Source: JAEHCY01 sp964519095 (GTDB lineage Bacteria; Pseudomonadota; Gammaproteobacteria; Chromatiales; Chromatiaceae). Taken from it: a stretch of 12,629 nt of DNA. The translations under genes were made by a program, and so were the position numbers. The DNA lies in assembly GCA_964519095.1 (NCBI GenBank), contig CAZFHV010000101.1, forward strand, positions 1-12,629. The letters run 5' to 3'. This document shows positions 1 to 5,836 of the stretch, in pieces; position 1 is the first letter of the stretch; every line of letters begins with the position of its first letter. The notes below the pieces were generated by a model. That model saw only the letters and a program-made list of their open reading frames with translations. It was not told where the DNA came from and searched no databases.

Positions 1-96
1 GGATCAAATTCGCTCGAGAAGCTCATGGGGCATGAAATGTGTGTAATGGGATGCTTTAAACCCGATCCCGCCACGGAGTTCGGGGCGGAGCCCTAG
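1..96 (+). CDS. possible 3' end of an unidentified gene (partial)
   Basis: The first frame is open from the window edge to a TAG at 94-96, while the other two plus-strand frames close within about 50 bases. The 31 residues end with FKPDPATEFGAEP. I do not recognise them. The third-codon positions are less GC-rich than in neighbouring genes. A hairpin about 40 bases downstream would suit the end of a transcription unit. The stretch is short enough to be chance, so this is only a candidate gene tail. Confidence 0.18.
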   Translation, partial: GSNSLEKLMGHEMCVMGCFKPDPATEFGAEP

Positions 97-135
97 AAGG
101 GATTTGGACCCATACGCAGACTTTCAGTCGTTTTC

Positions 136-175
136 AACAACCCACCGGCTTTAACGGGTGGTTGTTCAGTTTTGT
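136..175 (+). terminator. candidate hairpin terminator
   Basis: The arms are AACAACCCACC (136-146 region) and GGTGGTTGTT (157-166). They pair over about ten base pairs with one bulged C, closing a loop around GGCTTTAAC. A short T-rich run (CAGTTTTGTG) follows. The surrounding 130 bases are noticeably less GC-rich than the rest of the window. It would end a transcript entering from the left edge. Confidence 0.4.
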
Positions 176-219
176 GTTGCTGCCTGTGGTGTGCTGTTGT
201 AACTTATTGATCTTGAATG

Positions 220-272
220 ACTAGAGATCCCCCTGCCTCGGCGATGCGGGTTCGGGTCCCGCCCCGGGCACA
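220..272 (+). pseudogene. decayed 3' half of a tRNA-Leu, possible attachment-site scar
   Basis: The 3' half of a tRNA can be read here: an anticodon-loop-like ACTAGAGATCCCCC, a variable-arm-like TGCCTCGGCGA, and a perfect T-arm GCGGG-TTCGGGT-CCCGC at 246-262. A CCCGGGC acceptor strand (263-269) and a discriminator A follow. The layout resembles type II leucine tRNAs such as E. coli leuZ, whose 3' end is GCGGGTTCAAGTCCCGC. It is not a working tRNA: no D-arm or GCCCGGG 5' strand lies upstream, the T-loop A58 position is G, and CCA is CAT. Such 3' halves are typical of integration into tRNA genes. The less GC-rich DNA to the left would then be the element end. The family match is recognition by eye. 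Confidence 0.5.
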
Positions 273-378
273 TACCGGCGATGGCCCCTCGCGGGCGCCG
301 AAGCGGTGGAGTAGATCCTGCTGGCGGCCGACGCTCTGCTCAGCGGGACCGGTGACCTCAACCAACCAGGAGCATCCC
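273..378. other. leader region before the ferritin gene
   Basis: This GC-rich stretch lies between the tRNA-like relic and the ferritin start. I see no gene, RNA or clear sigma-70 promoter in it. Its one clear signal is the Shine-Dalgarno AGGAG at 368-372, six bases before the ATG at 379. An open frame runs into the ferritin gene from an ATG at 217, but it crosses the tRNA-like relic and its product looks like translated noncoding DNA. Confidence 0.5.
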
Positions 379-666
379 ATGGCGAACGAAGGCTACCACG
401 AGCCCATCGAGGCGCTGAGCGAGGCCACTCGCGACATGCACCGGGCCATCCTCTCCCTCATGGAAGAGCTGGAGGCGGTGGACTGGTACAACCAGCGGGC
501 CGATGCCTGCTCCGATGCGGAGTTGCGGGCGATCCTGCGCCACAACCGCGACGAGGAGAAGGAGCACGCCGCCATGGTGCTGGAGTGGATCCGCCGCCGG
601 GATCCGAGCTTCGATAAGGAGCTGCGGGACTACCTCTTCACCGATCAGCCCATCGCCCACGACTGA
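379..666 (+). CDS. encapsulin-type ferritin (EncFtn family), lacking the usual cargo tail
   Basis: This 95-residue protein strongly resembles encapsulated ferritins such as that of Rhodospirillum rubrum, which oxidise Fe(II) to Fe(III) for storage in an encapsulin shell. It has two helices. The first carries EELEAVDWYNQRADA (29-43). The second carries HNRDEEKEHAAM (55-66), with E30, E60 and H63 matching the family's ferroxidase ligands by position. The family forms ring-shaped decamers with the iron site between subunits. Known members continue for some 30-40 residues after the YLF segment and end in a shell-targeting peptide. This one stops at YLFTDQPIAHD, and no encapsulin gene follows. The start at 379 is chosen for its AGGAG site and because family homology begins there. 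The next gene starts two bases after the stop. Confidence 0.85.
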   Translation: MANEGYHEPIEALSEATRDMHRAILSLMEELEAVDWYNQRADACSDAELRAILRHNRDEEKEHAAMVLEWIRRRDPSFDKELRDYLFTDQPIAHD

Positions 667-668
667 GG

Positions 669-1178
669 ATGGCCTGGCGCGGGGTCGCGGCGGTCGGGCT
701 CTGTGCCCTGACCAGCGCGGCGGGGGGACGGGAGGTCGCGGGTTGGCTCGAATGGGCGGTGCTGGCCCCCGAAGGGATCCCTCTGGCGGCGAAGTTGGAT
801 ACGGGGGCGGACACCACCTCCATCGGCGCCGTGGAGGTTCGACGCTTCACCCTGGAGGCTGGGGAGGTCATCGCCTTCCGGCTCCAGGCCCGCGAGGCCC
901 CTGGGCTCTGGCTCCAGCGACCCCTGGTCCGTTTCGCCTCGATCAAGCGCCAAGGCCTGCCACCCGAAGAGCGCCCCGTGGTGCGGCTGCGCCTCTGCAT
1001 CGCCGGTGTCACCAAGGAGGTGGAGGTGACCCTCGCGGACCGGGCCAACTTCGACACCCCCCTGCTCATCGGTCGCAACTTCCTGGGCGGTGACCTCCTG
1101 GTCGATGCCACCGAGGTCTTCACCCGGGGCCCCAGCTGCGCCGGGGCTGCCAGTCCCTCTGCCCCTATCGGACCCTGA
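669..1178 (+). CDS. secreted retropepsin-like aspartic protease family protein (Zn_protease/RimB type)
   Basis: The 169-residue product opens with a short signal-like segment (MAWRGVAAVGLCALTSAAG). It then follows the family once named ATP-dependent zinc protease (Pfam Zn_protease), which has a retropepsin fold. The catalytic-type motif LDTGADTTSIGA lies near residues 43-54. The family's closing segment is present as VEVTLADRANFDTPLLIGRNF followed by a VDATEVFT end. The signal peptide implies a periplasmic role, unlike cytosolic RimB relatives linked to RimK; the substrate is unknown. The gene starts just after the ferritin stop, so the two are probably cotranscribed. The last 15 or so residues (AGAASPSAPIGP) lie outside the family core. 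Confidence 0.75.
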   Translation: MAWRGVAAVGLCALTSAAGGREVAGWLEWAVLAPEGIPLAAKLDTGADTTSIGAVEVRRFTLEAGEVIAFRLQAREAPGLWLQRPLVRFASIKRQGLPPEERPVVRLRLCIAGVTKEVEVTLADRANFDTPLLIGRNFLGGDLLVDATEVFTRGPSCAGAASPSAPIGP

Positions 1179-1210
1179 GGGAGCGGCGCCGGGCGGGGGC
1201 GCCCTAGAGG

Positions 1211-1600
1211 ATGACCGAGCTCTTCCCGATCCTCAAGGCCGTTCATGTGAGCTGCGCCGCCCTGACGGTGACGGGGTTCGGGCTGCGGCTCTGGTGGAAG
1301 TGGCAGGGGTCCCCCTATCTCCAGCATCCCGCCACCCGCATCCTGCCCCACGTCAACGACACCCTGCTGCTCTCGGCGGGGATCGGCATGGTGGTCCTGC
1401 TCGGGCAGTACCCTATCCAGCAGGCCTGGCTGACCGCCAAGCTGCTGGCTCTGTTGGCCTATATCCTGCTCGGGACCCTCGCCCTCAAGCGGGGTCGTAC
1501 CCCAAGGGTGCGTGCGCTGGCCGGTGCCGGTGCCGTCGCGGCGGTGGCCTACATCCTCGCGGTGGCGCTAACCCGTAGCCCCTGGCCGTTTCTCGGATGA
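1211..1600 (+). CDS. SirB2 family inner-membrane protein
   Basis: A 129-residue, strongly hydrophobic protein with four likely membrane helices (about 6-26, 50-66, 73-92 and 103-121). The N-terminal segment LKAVHVSCAALTVTGFGLR and the HPATRILPHVNDTLLL stretch are characteristic of the SirB2 family. Histidines at 12, 39 and 47 fall at conserved family positions. SirB2 was named from a Salmonella invasion-regulation locus, but its biochemical role is not established. The ATG at 1211 is preceded by GAGG without spacing, so the ribosome site may be the G-rich run further upstream. It follows the protease gene by 32 bases on the same strand. Confidence 0.8.
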   Translation: MTELFPILKAVHVSCAALTVTGFGLRLWWKWQGSPYLQHPATRILPHVNDTLLLSAGIGMVVLLGQYPIQQAWLTAKLLALLAYILLGTLALKRGRTPRVRALAGAGAVAAVAYILAVALTRSPWPFLG

Positions 1601-1637
1601 GAATAGGCTCGATGGTGCTTTTCCAAGGAGGCGCGTC

Positions 1638-2183
1638 ATGAGGACCGAACGCTGGCTCTGTCTGGTGCTGGGTGCCTGGCTCGGCGGGTCGCTCCTGGTG
1701 GGCGGGGTGGCGGGCTATCAGCTCGGCGGGTTCGAGGACCTCTTCGCCCGCAACCCCAGGCTCGCCGAGCGTGCCGGCTTCACGCCCGCCGACGAGCCGG
1801 CGAAGAAGACCAGCCTGCTGTGGGTCCATGCCTCGGAGCTCAACCGGGTGCTGTTCGAGCAGTGGAATCGTGCCCAGCTGGTATTGGGCGGTCTTGCCAT
1901 TGGGCTGGCGGTCGCCGGTAGGGCCCGCCGGCTGGTCCTGGTGCCTTTGGTCGGGGCCCTGGCGCTGGTCGGCTACCTCCATTTCTGGGCGGAGCCCGAG
2001 ATTCTGCGGCTCGGCCGCGGGCTCGACTTCGTCCCCCGCCTGCCGCCACCCCCCGAGCTGGTGCAGTTCCAGGCCCAGCATCGGATCTATTTCACCCTGG
2101 AGATCGCCCGGCTCCTGCTCCTCACAGGGGTGGCGTTGTTGGTGATACTGCCTCCCCGGGTCTCCGAAACCCCGAGGCATTGA
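1638..2183 (+). CDS. four-helix membrane protein of unknown function, DUF4149-like
   Basis: The 181-residue product has four predicted membrane segments (about 6-28, 78-95, 98-116 and 153-171). A polar periplasmic or cytoplasmic loop lies between the first two. The opening AWLGGSLLVGGVAGYQL and the conserved-looking FEQWNRAQLVLG segment resemble DUF4149 proteins, but I cannot confirm the family by eye. A proline run (LPPPPEL) precedes the last helix. The start is well supported by AAGGAGG at 1625-1631, six bases before the ATG. This is the best Shine-Dalgarno site in the left cluster, so the gene may be translated more strongly than its neighbours. The stop lies close to the next gene. Confidence 0.7.
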   Translation: MRTERWLCLVLGAWLGGSLLVGGVAGYQLGGFEDLFARNPRLAERAGFTPADEPAKKTSLLWVHASELNRVLFEQWNRAQLVLGGLAIGLAVAGRARRLVLVPLVGALALVGYLHFWAEPEILRLGRGLDFVPRLPPPPELVQFQAQHRIYFTLEIARLLLLTGVALLVILPPRVSETPRH

Positions 2184-2218
2184 GCTCGGGCTCTGGGGAT
2201 AGGAGATCAGCCGACAGC

Positions 2219-2686
2219 ATGCAGATCTGGATCGACGCCGACGCCTGTCCGACCCCCATCCGGGAGATCCTGTTCCGAGCCGCGGAGCGGGTGGGGATCC
2301 GGCTCACCCTGGTGGCCAATCAGCCCATGGCGGTGCCCCGTTCCGCACGGGTGCGCGCGGTGCAGGTGCGGGGCGGTTTCGACGAGGCGGACCGCTACAT
2401 CCTGGATGCCATGGCCCCGGGGGACCTGGTGATCACCGCCGACATCCCCCTGGCGGCCCAGGTCATCGCCCGCGGCGGCCAGGCACTGAATCCGCGCGGC
2501 GAGCGCTATACCCACGACAGCATCGGGGAGCGGCTGGCGATCCGCGACCTCATGGACAGCCTGCGAAGCGCCGGCCTGGTCACCGGCGGTCCGGCGGCCT
2601 TCAGCCAGGCGGACCGCAAGGCCTTCGCCGACGCCCTCGATCGTTTGCTGGCCACCACGGGTCCCTTCGACAGGACCGAGTCCTAG
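2219..2686 (+). CDS. yaiI: YaiI/YqxD family (UPF0178) PIN-like protein
   Basis: The 155-residue protein starts with the family signature MQIWIDADACPTP. It contains the acidic motif GDLVITADIPLA (about 68-79) and ends with the typical GGPAAFSQADRKAFADALDR segment. These proteins resemble PIN nuclease domains, with aspartates D6, D8 and the later D73 placed as metal ligands, but no substrate or cellular role is established. I chose the ATG at 2219 because family homology starts exactly there. A TTG at 2180 would add 13 residues overlapping the upstream gene's stop. AGGAG at 2201-2205 is a plausible though distant ribosome site. The gene converges with the lipoprotein gene on the other strand. 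Confidence 0.88.
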   Translation: MQIWIDADACPTPIREILFRAAERVGIRLTLVANQPMAVPRSARVRAVQVRGGFDEADRYILDAMAPGDLVITADIPLAAQVIARGGQALNPRGERYTHDSIGERLAIRDLMDSLRSAGLVTGGPAAFSQADRKAFADALDRLLATTGPFDRTES

Positions 2687-2710
2687 CCGCCCCCCTTGGG
2701 GTAGCCGGGG

Positions 2711-3232
2711 TCAGAAGGAGATCCCCACCCCACCGCCGATGCCGATTCCCCCGGCGCCTATGCCGATGCCCAGGGTAGGCCAGAGAAAGGGGCCCCCGTC
2801 CCCTTGGACCGGCCAGAGGTAGGGACTTGGGCTCTCCAGGCGCGGGAAGCGGTAGGGGGCCTCGCCGACGCGGCCCTCGGATACGCCCACGATCTTGCCC
2901 GAGGCCGTCACCTGGCGACCCGACTGAAACTCGGTGGGTTCCAGGTAGCCCGGGCGCACCAGGATGAACCGTCCCACCGGGCTGGCACCCATCTGGGGGC
3001 GGCCGCAGCGATCCAGGGGATAGCCCACCACGTCCAGCTCGGTACGGTCGGCGAGGTTGCGGGTCGCCACCAGCAGCCCACCCCACTGGACCTGACGGCC
3101 GAGGTAGTCCCCGGAGGCGGCCATGCTGGGGAGCAGGGCCGGATCAGCCGTGGGGGGGCGGCAGGGGCTGCCCGCGCAACCGGCCAGCAGCAGGGCCGCG
3201 GCGAGGCCGATCCCGAGGAGCGGTCGTCGCAT
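2711..3232 (-). CDS. Slp-family outer-membrane lipoprotein, glycine-rich tail
   Basis: The 173-residue product starts with a lipoprotein signal (MRRPLLGIGLAAALLLAGC), with the lipidated cysteine at 19 and Ala at +2, which favours outer-membrane sorting. The core matches the Slp (starvation-inducible lipoprotein) family: GRQVQWGGLLVATRNL, then TELDVVGYPL, then VGRFILVRPGYLEP. It ends in a glycine/isoleucine repeat (GIGIGAGGIGIGGGVGISF). Slp proteins are induced in stationary phase or acid stress in E. coli; their function is unclear. The ATG at 3232 places the signal peptide correctly, whereas a GTG at 3259 would add nine charged residues. It lies downstream of a paralogous gene with eight bases between them. 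Confidence 0.82.
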   Translation of the reverse strand: MRRPLLGIGLAAALLLAGCAGSPCRPPTADPALLPSMAASGDYLGRQVQWGGLLVATRNLADRTELDVVGYPLDRCGRPQMGASPVGRFILVRPGYLEPTEFQSGRQVTASGKIVGVSEGRVGEAPYRFPRLESPSPYLWPVQGDGGPFLWPTLGIGIGAGGIGIGGGVGISF

Positions 3233-3240
3233 CGGGCAGT

Positions 3241-3768
3241 CTACCAGGGGCCGTACCACCAGGGCCCATAGCCCGGATAGTACCAGCCGTCATACCAGGG
3301 CCAGGGGCCGGGCCTGGGGTAGGGGCGATAGGGCGGCGGGTCCGTCCAGAGGAACAGGGTCTCCGCCTTGAGGATCGGGTAGCGATAGGGATACTCGCCC
3401 ACCCGCCGGGTGTCCAGACGGTCGAGCCGCCCGGCCACCGTCAGCCGCTGCTTCTCGGGGTAGTTGGCCGGGTCGAGGAAGCCCGACACCTCGGCGATGA
3501 AGCGACCCTCGGTGGCGCCCTCTGCGACCGGCTCCCCCTCGCTGCCCAGGGGGAGGGCCAGGACCTCGATCTCGGTCGCCCGCTCCAGGTTGCGCACGGC
3601 GAGGATGCGCCCACCCCAGCGCACCGGCTGGCCCTTGAAGCGGGCGGGCTCCTGCTGGGCCTCGGCCAGGCTGACCGGGACCTCCGGGGCGTTGCGGATG
3701 TTGGGCGGCAGGGCCGGCGAGCAGCCCCCCACCGCCACAGCCACCAGTAAATAGACCCATAGGCGCAT
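3241..3768 (-). CDS. Slp-family outer-membrane lipoprotein, aromatic-rich tail
   Basis: This 175-residue lipoprotein has the signal MRLWVYLLVAVAVGGC, with lipidated C16 followed by Ser. Its core runs parallel to the downstream gene: GQPVRWGGRILAVRNL, TEIEVLALPLG, EGRFIAEVSGFLDP and VGEYPYRYP line up residue for residue in places. The two are therefore tandem paralogues. The last 30 residues are nearly all Pro, Tyr, Trp and Gly, ending PGYGPWWYGPW; such C-terminal tails occur in some Slp proteins but are striking here. The ATG at 3768 is preceded by GGAG at a spacing of seven bases. A TATACT at 3811-3816 (minus strand) could be the -10 of a promoter for both genes. Confidence 0.83.
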   Translation of the reverse strand: MRLWVYLLVAVAVGGCSPALPPNIRNAPEVPVSLAEAQQEPARFKGQPVRWGGRILAVRNLERATEIEVLALPLGSEGEPVAEGATEGRFIAEVSGFLDPANYPEKQRLTVAGRLDRLDTRRVGEYPYRYPILKAETLFLWTDPPPYRPYPRPGPWPWYDGWYYPGYGPWWYGPW

Positions 3769-3810
3769 CTCAGTGCTCCCTCCCGGACAACCGACCCTCG
3801 TCGTCCCACC

Positions 3811-3816
3811 AGTATA
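3811..3816 (-). promoter_or_regulatory. candidate -10 element for the tandem Slp genes
   Basis: On the minus strand this reads TATACT, five of six matches to the sigma-70 -10 consensus, about 43 bases before the Slp start. The DNA 16-18 bases further upstream is very GC-rich and holds no recognisable -35, so this is a weak prediction. If real, the promoter may depend on an activator or on sigma-S, which would fit the stationary-phase induction known for Slp in E. coli. Confidence 0.28.
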
Positions 3817-3885
3817 AGGCGACGTGCCGCCCGCCGCGTCGCCCGATGGGCGGTGTCGAGCGGTGGGGGGCGGAAGGCGGCATCT

Positions 3886-3926
3886 CCCCTGGCCCCCGTC
3901 GGCCTGGACCGACGGAGAGCCAGGGG
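3886..3926 (-). other. long GC-rich hairpin after the DsbA-like gene
   Basis: The outer arms CCCCTGGC (3886-3893) and GCCAGGGG (3919-3926) pair over eight bases, and the inner arms CCGTCGG (3896-3902) and CCGACGG (3909-3915) over seven. A six-base loop and small internal loops remain. The hairpin begins nine bases after the DsbA-like stop codon in its transcript. No T-run follows on either strand, so it is not a canonical intrinsic terminator. It could stabilise the 3' end or weaken read-through into the Slp genes. Confidence 0.6.
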
Positions 3927-3934
3927 GCGCTGGG

Positions 3935-4855
3935 TTACTTGGTCGGGCCCTTGGGCTCGGCCGGGGCGAGCAGCTCCGCGAAGGCGGCCTTGAAGGTGGC
4001 CTCGGGCAGGGCCCCGGAGAGGAGACGGACCTCCCCGGTCTTGGTGTTGAGCAGGATGGTGCCCGGCGTGCCGGTGATGCCCACCGCGGCACCCTCCTCC
4101 GTATCGGTCTTGACCCGCTCCGCGTGCCGGCCGCTCTCCAGGCACTGCTCGAAACGGGGCTGATCCAGGCCCAGCTCTGCGGCCAGGGGGCCGAGCTGCT
4201 CGACGGGAAAGCCCTTGCCACCGGAGGTGGTGCGCTCATAGAGGGCGTCGGTGTAACGCCAGAAGGCGTCGTTGCCGCCCAGCTCCGCAGCGCACTCGGT
4301 GGCCTCCGCCTGTTTCTGGGCGCCGGGGTTGTGGAAGGGGAGGGGGTAGTGGCGGTACACCCAGTTGAGCTGATCCTTCTGGGCCTCCAGGAGCTTCTTG
4401 GGGGTCTCGTGGAAGCGCTTGCAGTAGGGGCACTCGAAGTCCGAATACTCGATCAGCGAGAGGGTGGCCTGGGGGTTGCCGCGGATGTGGTCCCGATCGG
4501 CTGCGGGGCGGCGCACCTTCTTGGCCTTTTCCTGGGCCATCCGCGCCTGCTCGGTCTTGGCCTTGTCCCGATCGGCACGCTGGCGATCCAGATAGCGCTG
4601 GATGCCCCGGTCCACCGCCTGGTCGAAGATCTGCTCGTTCTCGCCCAGGGCCTTGATCACCGCCTCGGTGATCCGCTGCACCAGGGCCTCGTCGACGGGC
4701 GCCGCGGTGGTCGCCGGCGGATCTGCCGCCACGGCGGGGCCAGCGGCCAGGGCGGCCGTCAGGCAGAGGGCGCTGGCCCGGCGCTGGTAGGGGGTTCCCC
4801 CGGCAGGTCGGCGAGGGAGGTCAGGGGCGCGCCCGGGGGAGGGGGGCTGTGACAT
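3935..4855 (-). CDS. secreted DsbA/Com1-like thiol oxidoreductase
   Basis: The 306-residue protein has a thioredoxin-fold DsbA-family domain from about 120 onward. The active site is FECPYC (cysteines 142 and 145), with a threonine-cis-proline loop at TGTPG (262-266). Such proteins form, isomerise or reduce disulfides in periplasmic proteins. Residues 27-44 form a signal peptide ending around AVAA. A charged, likely helical segment (about 55-115, rich in Lys, Arg, Gln and Glu) precedes the catalytic domain, as in Com1- and ScsC-like proteins where the N-terminal helix drives oligomerisation. The ATG at 4855 has GGAG upstream, but it puts 26 Pro/Arg-rich residues before the signal core, which is long. 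Two extra cysteines (C188, C239) lie in the helical domain. Confidence 0.85.
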   Translation of the reverse strand: MSQPPSPGRAPDLPRRPAGGTPYQRRASALCLTAALAAGPAVAADPPATTAAPVDEALVQRITEAVIKALGENEQIFDQAVDRGIQRYLDRQRADRDKAKTEQARMAQEKAKKVRRPAADRDHIRGNPQATLSLIEYSDFECPYCKRFHETPKKLLEAQKDQLNWVYRHYPLPFHNPGAQKQAEATECAAELGGNDAFWRYTDALYERTTSGGKGFPVEQLGPLAAELGLDQPRFEQCLESGRHAERVKTDTEEGAAVGITGTPGTILLNTKTGEVRLLSGALPEATFKAAFAELLAPAEPKGPTK

Positions 4856-5170
4856 CTCTTGCGCTCCATTGGTCAGAGGCTGTTCCGTCCGGGAGTGGCT
4901 CCCGAGCCGGAGCGGGCCTGGGTGGGGGGCGGTGACGCGGCGGGGAGGGCCTCGCCCGACCGTCACCAGGGACTGCGAACCATAGCATCGCGCGGGTTGG
5001 AGGGCGATGGAGGACGAGGGTCCCTCATCGGCATCGCCGTCACCGCGCCGGTGGGCGCCGGCTTGCCCGCCCGCACCTAGAGCCGGCAAGCGGGCGCCTA
5101 CACACTATTTGGAAAAGCAGCGCTGGCGCGGCGACGGGGCGCCGGCGTTGTGTCCTCGGGCCTGGCTGCG
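4856..5170. other. intergenic region without a gene
   Basis: This 315-base gap separates the Pcm-like gene's stop from the start of the DsbA-like gene. The open frames inside it are short and have no recognisable products. Its one clear structure is the inverted REP-like pair at 5054-5098. I could not find a convincing promoter for the DsbA-like gene here. Confidence 0.6.
5054..5098. repeat. REP-like inverted pair (BIME-like element)
   Basis: The arms GGCGCCGGCTTGCCCG (5054-5069) and CCGGCAAGCGGGCGCC (5083-5098) are inverted copies differing at two of 16 positions, with a 13-base spacer. Each arm also folds alone around a TT centre (GCCGGC-TT-GCCCGC, one mismatch). This closely resembles Pseudomonas REP sequences of the type GTGGGAGCGGGCTTGCCCGC, here in head-to-head arrangement. 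Such elements are spread by REP-associated tyrosine transposases; none is in this window. An intergenic position between two same-strand genes is typical. Confidence 0.6.
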
Positions 5171-5836
5171 CTAGAAAACGAACCGCTCGGGCTGGGGTGC
5201 ACCCGCCAGGGGGGGCAGGCTGGTCTCGAACAGAACCCTCTGTCGGTACTCGCCCGAAGGGAGGCGCTCGATCAGGATAGCCTCCATCAGGGGATCCTCG
5301 CCCACCACCGCGAACAGCCGCCCGCCGGGCTTGAGGCGGGCCTTGAGGTGGGCGAGGGGGGCGTCGGTGGGCAGGGAGCCGGTCAGGGCGATGGCGTCGA
5401 AGGGTCCATCCGCTGCAGACGGGGCAAGCCCGTCGCCCAAGCGCACCTCGGCATTGGTGATCCCCAGCGCCGCCAGGCTGGCCCGTGCCTGCTCGGCCAG
5501 GTCCTCGCGCAGCTCCAGGCTCAGCACCTGTGCCCCGAGGTGGGCCAGGCAGGCGGTGAGGTAACCCGTGCCCGTGCCGATCTCCAGCACCTGGTCGGCC
5601 GGCGCCACGGCCAGGGCCTCCAGCAGGCGCCCCAGGATCTTCGGCGCCAGCATCCGCTCCCCCCCAGAGATGGGGATCTCGATGTCCGCGTAGGCCAGCC
5701 CCCGGTAGACCTCCGGGGAGAAGTCCTCCCGCGGGATGACCGCCATGGCCTCAAGGACGCGGTCGTCGAGGACGTTCCAGGGCCTCACCTGCTGCTGGAT
5801 CATGTTGAAGCGGGCGATTGGGGTGGCGGGCTGCAT
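5171..5836 (-). CDS. Pcm-like protein-L-isoaspartate O-methyltransferase family protein
   Basis: The 221-residue product is a class I SAM-dependent methyltransferase of the PIMT family, whose founding enzymes repair isoaspartate in damaged proteins. The SAM-binding motif I is VLEIGTGTGYLT (83-94), followed by an acidic LSLELRE strand (106-111) and LKPGGRLFAVVG (168-179). The N-terminal segment ARFNMIQQQVRPW is typical of a proteobacterial subgroup. Where classical Pcm has a TISQP-type active-site loop before the helix, this protein reads PISGGERMLAPK (55-66), so true repair activity is uncertain. The ATG at 5836 was chosen because homology starts there. An in-frame extension to 6040 has no family resemblance. 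Confidence 0.78.
   Translation of the reverse strand: MQPATPIARFNMIQQQVRPWNVLDDRVLEAMAVIPREDFSPEVYRGLAYADIEIPISGGERMLAPKILGRLLEALAVAPADQVLEIGTGTGYLTACLAHLGAQVLSLELREDLAEQARASLAALGITNAEVRLGDGLAPSAADGPFDAIALTGSLPTDAPLAHLKARLKPGGRLFAVVGEDPLMEAILIERLPSGEYRQRVLFETSLPPLAGAPQPERFVF

Noticed and set aside
182..272. A complete tRNA-Leu gene
   Set aside because: GCCTGTG could pair loosely with CCCGGGC, but there is no D-arm sequence, no anticodon 5' strand and no A58, so only a 3' half is credible.
217..378. N-terminal extension of the ferritin frame from an earlier ATG
   Set aside because: It crosses the tRNA-like relic, its residues are Arg/Pro-rich without family resemblance, and the ATG at 379 has a well-spaced AGGAG.
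638..1351. 237-codon minus-strand open frame
   Set aside because: It is antisense to the retropepsin-like gene and reads as a low-complexity Pro/Arg/Gly product typical of GC-rich shadow frames.
2687..2710. Bidirectional terminator between YaiI and the first Slp gene
   Set aside because: A CCCC-TT-GGGG palindrome is present, but the loop is too short and there is no T-run.
3769..4239. N-terminal extension of the second Slp gene
   Set aside because: The frame stays open upstream, but the lipoprotein signal starts at 3768 and the extension overlaps the DsbA-like gene out of frame.
3824..4852. 342-codon plus-strand open frame
   Set aside because: It lies antisense to the DsbA-like gene, which has a clear active site and signal peptide; the plus-strand product shows only Leu/Gly-rich repeats.
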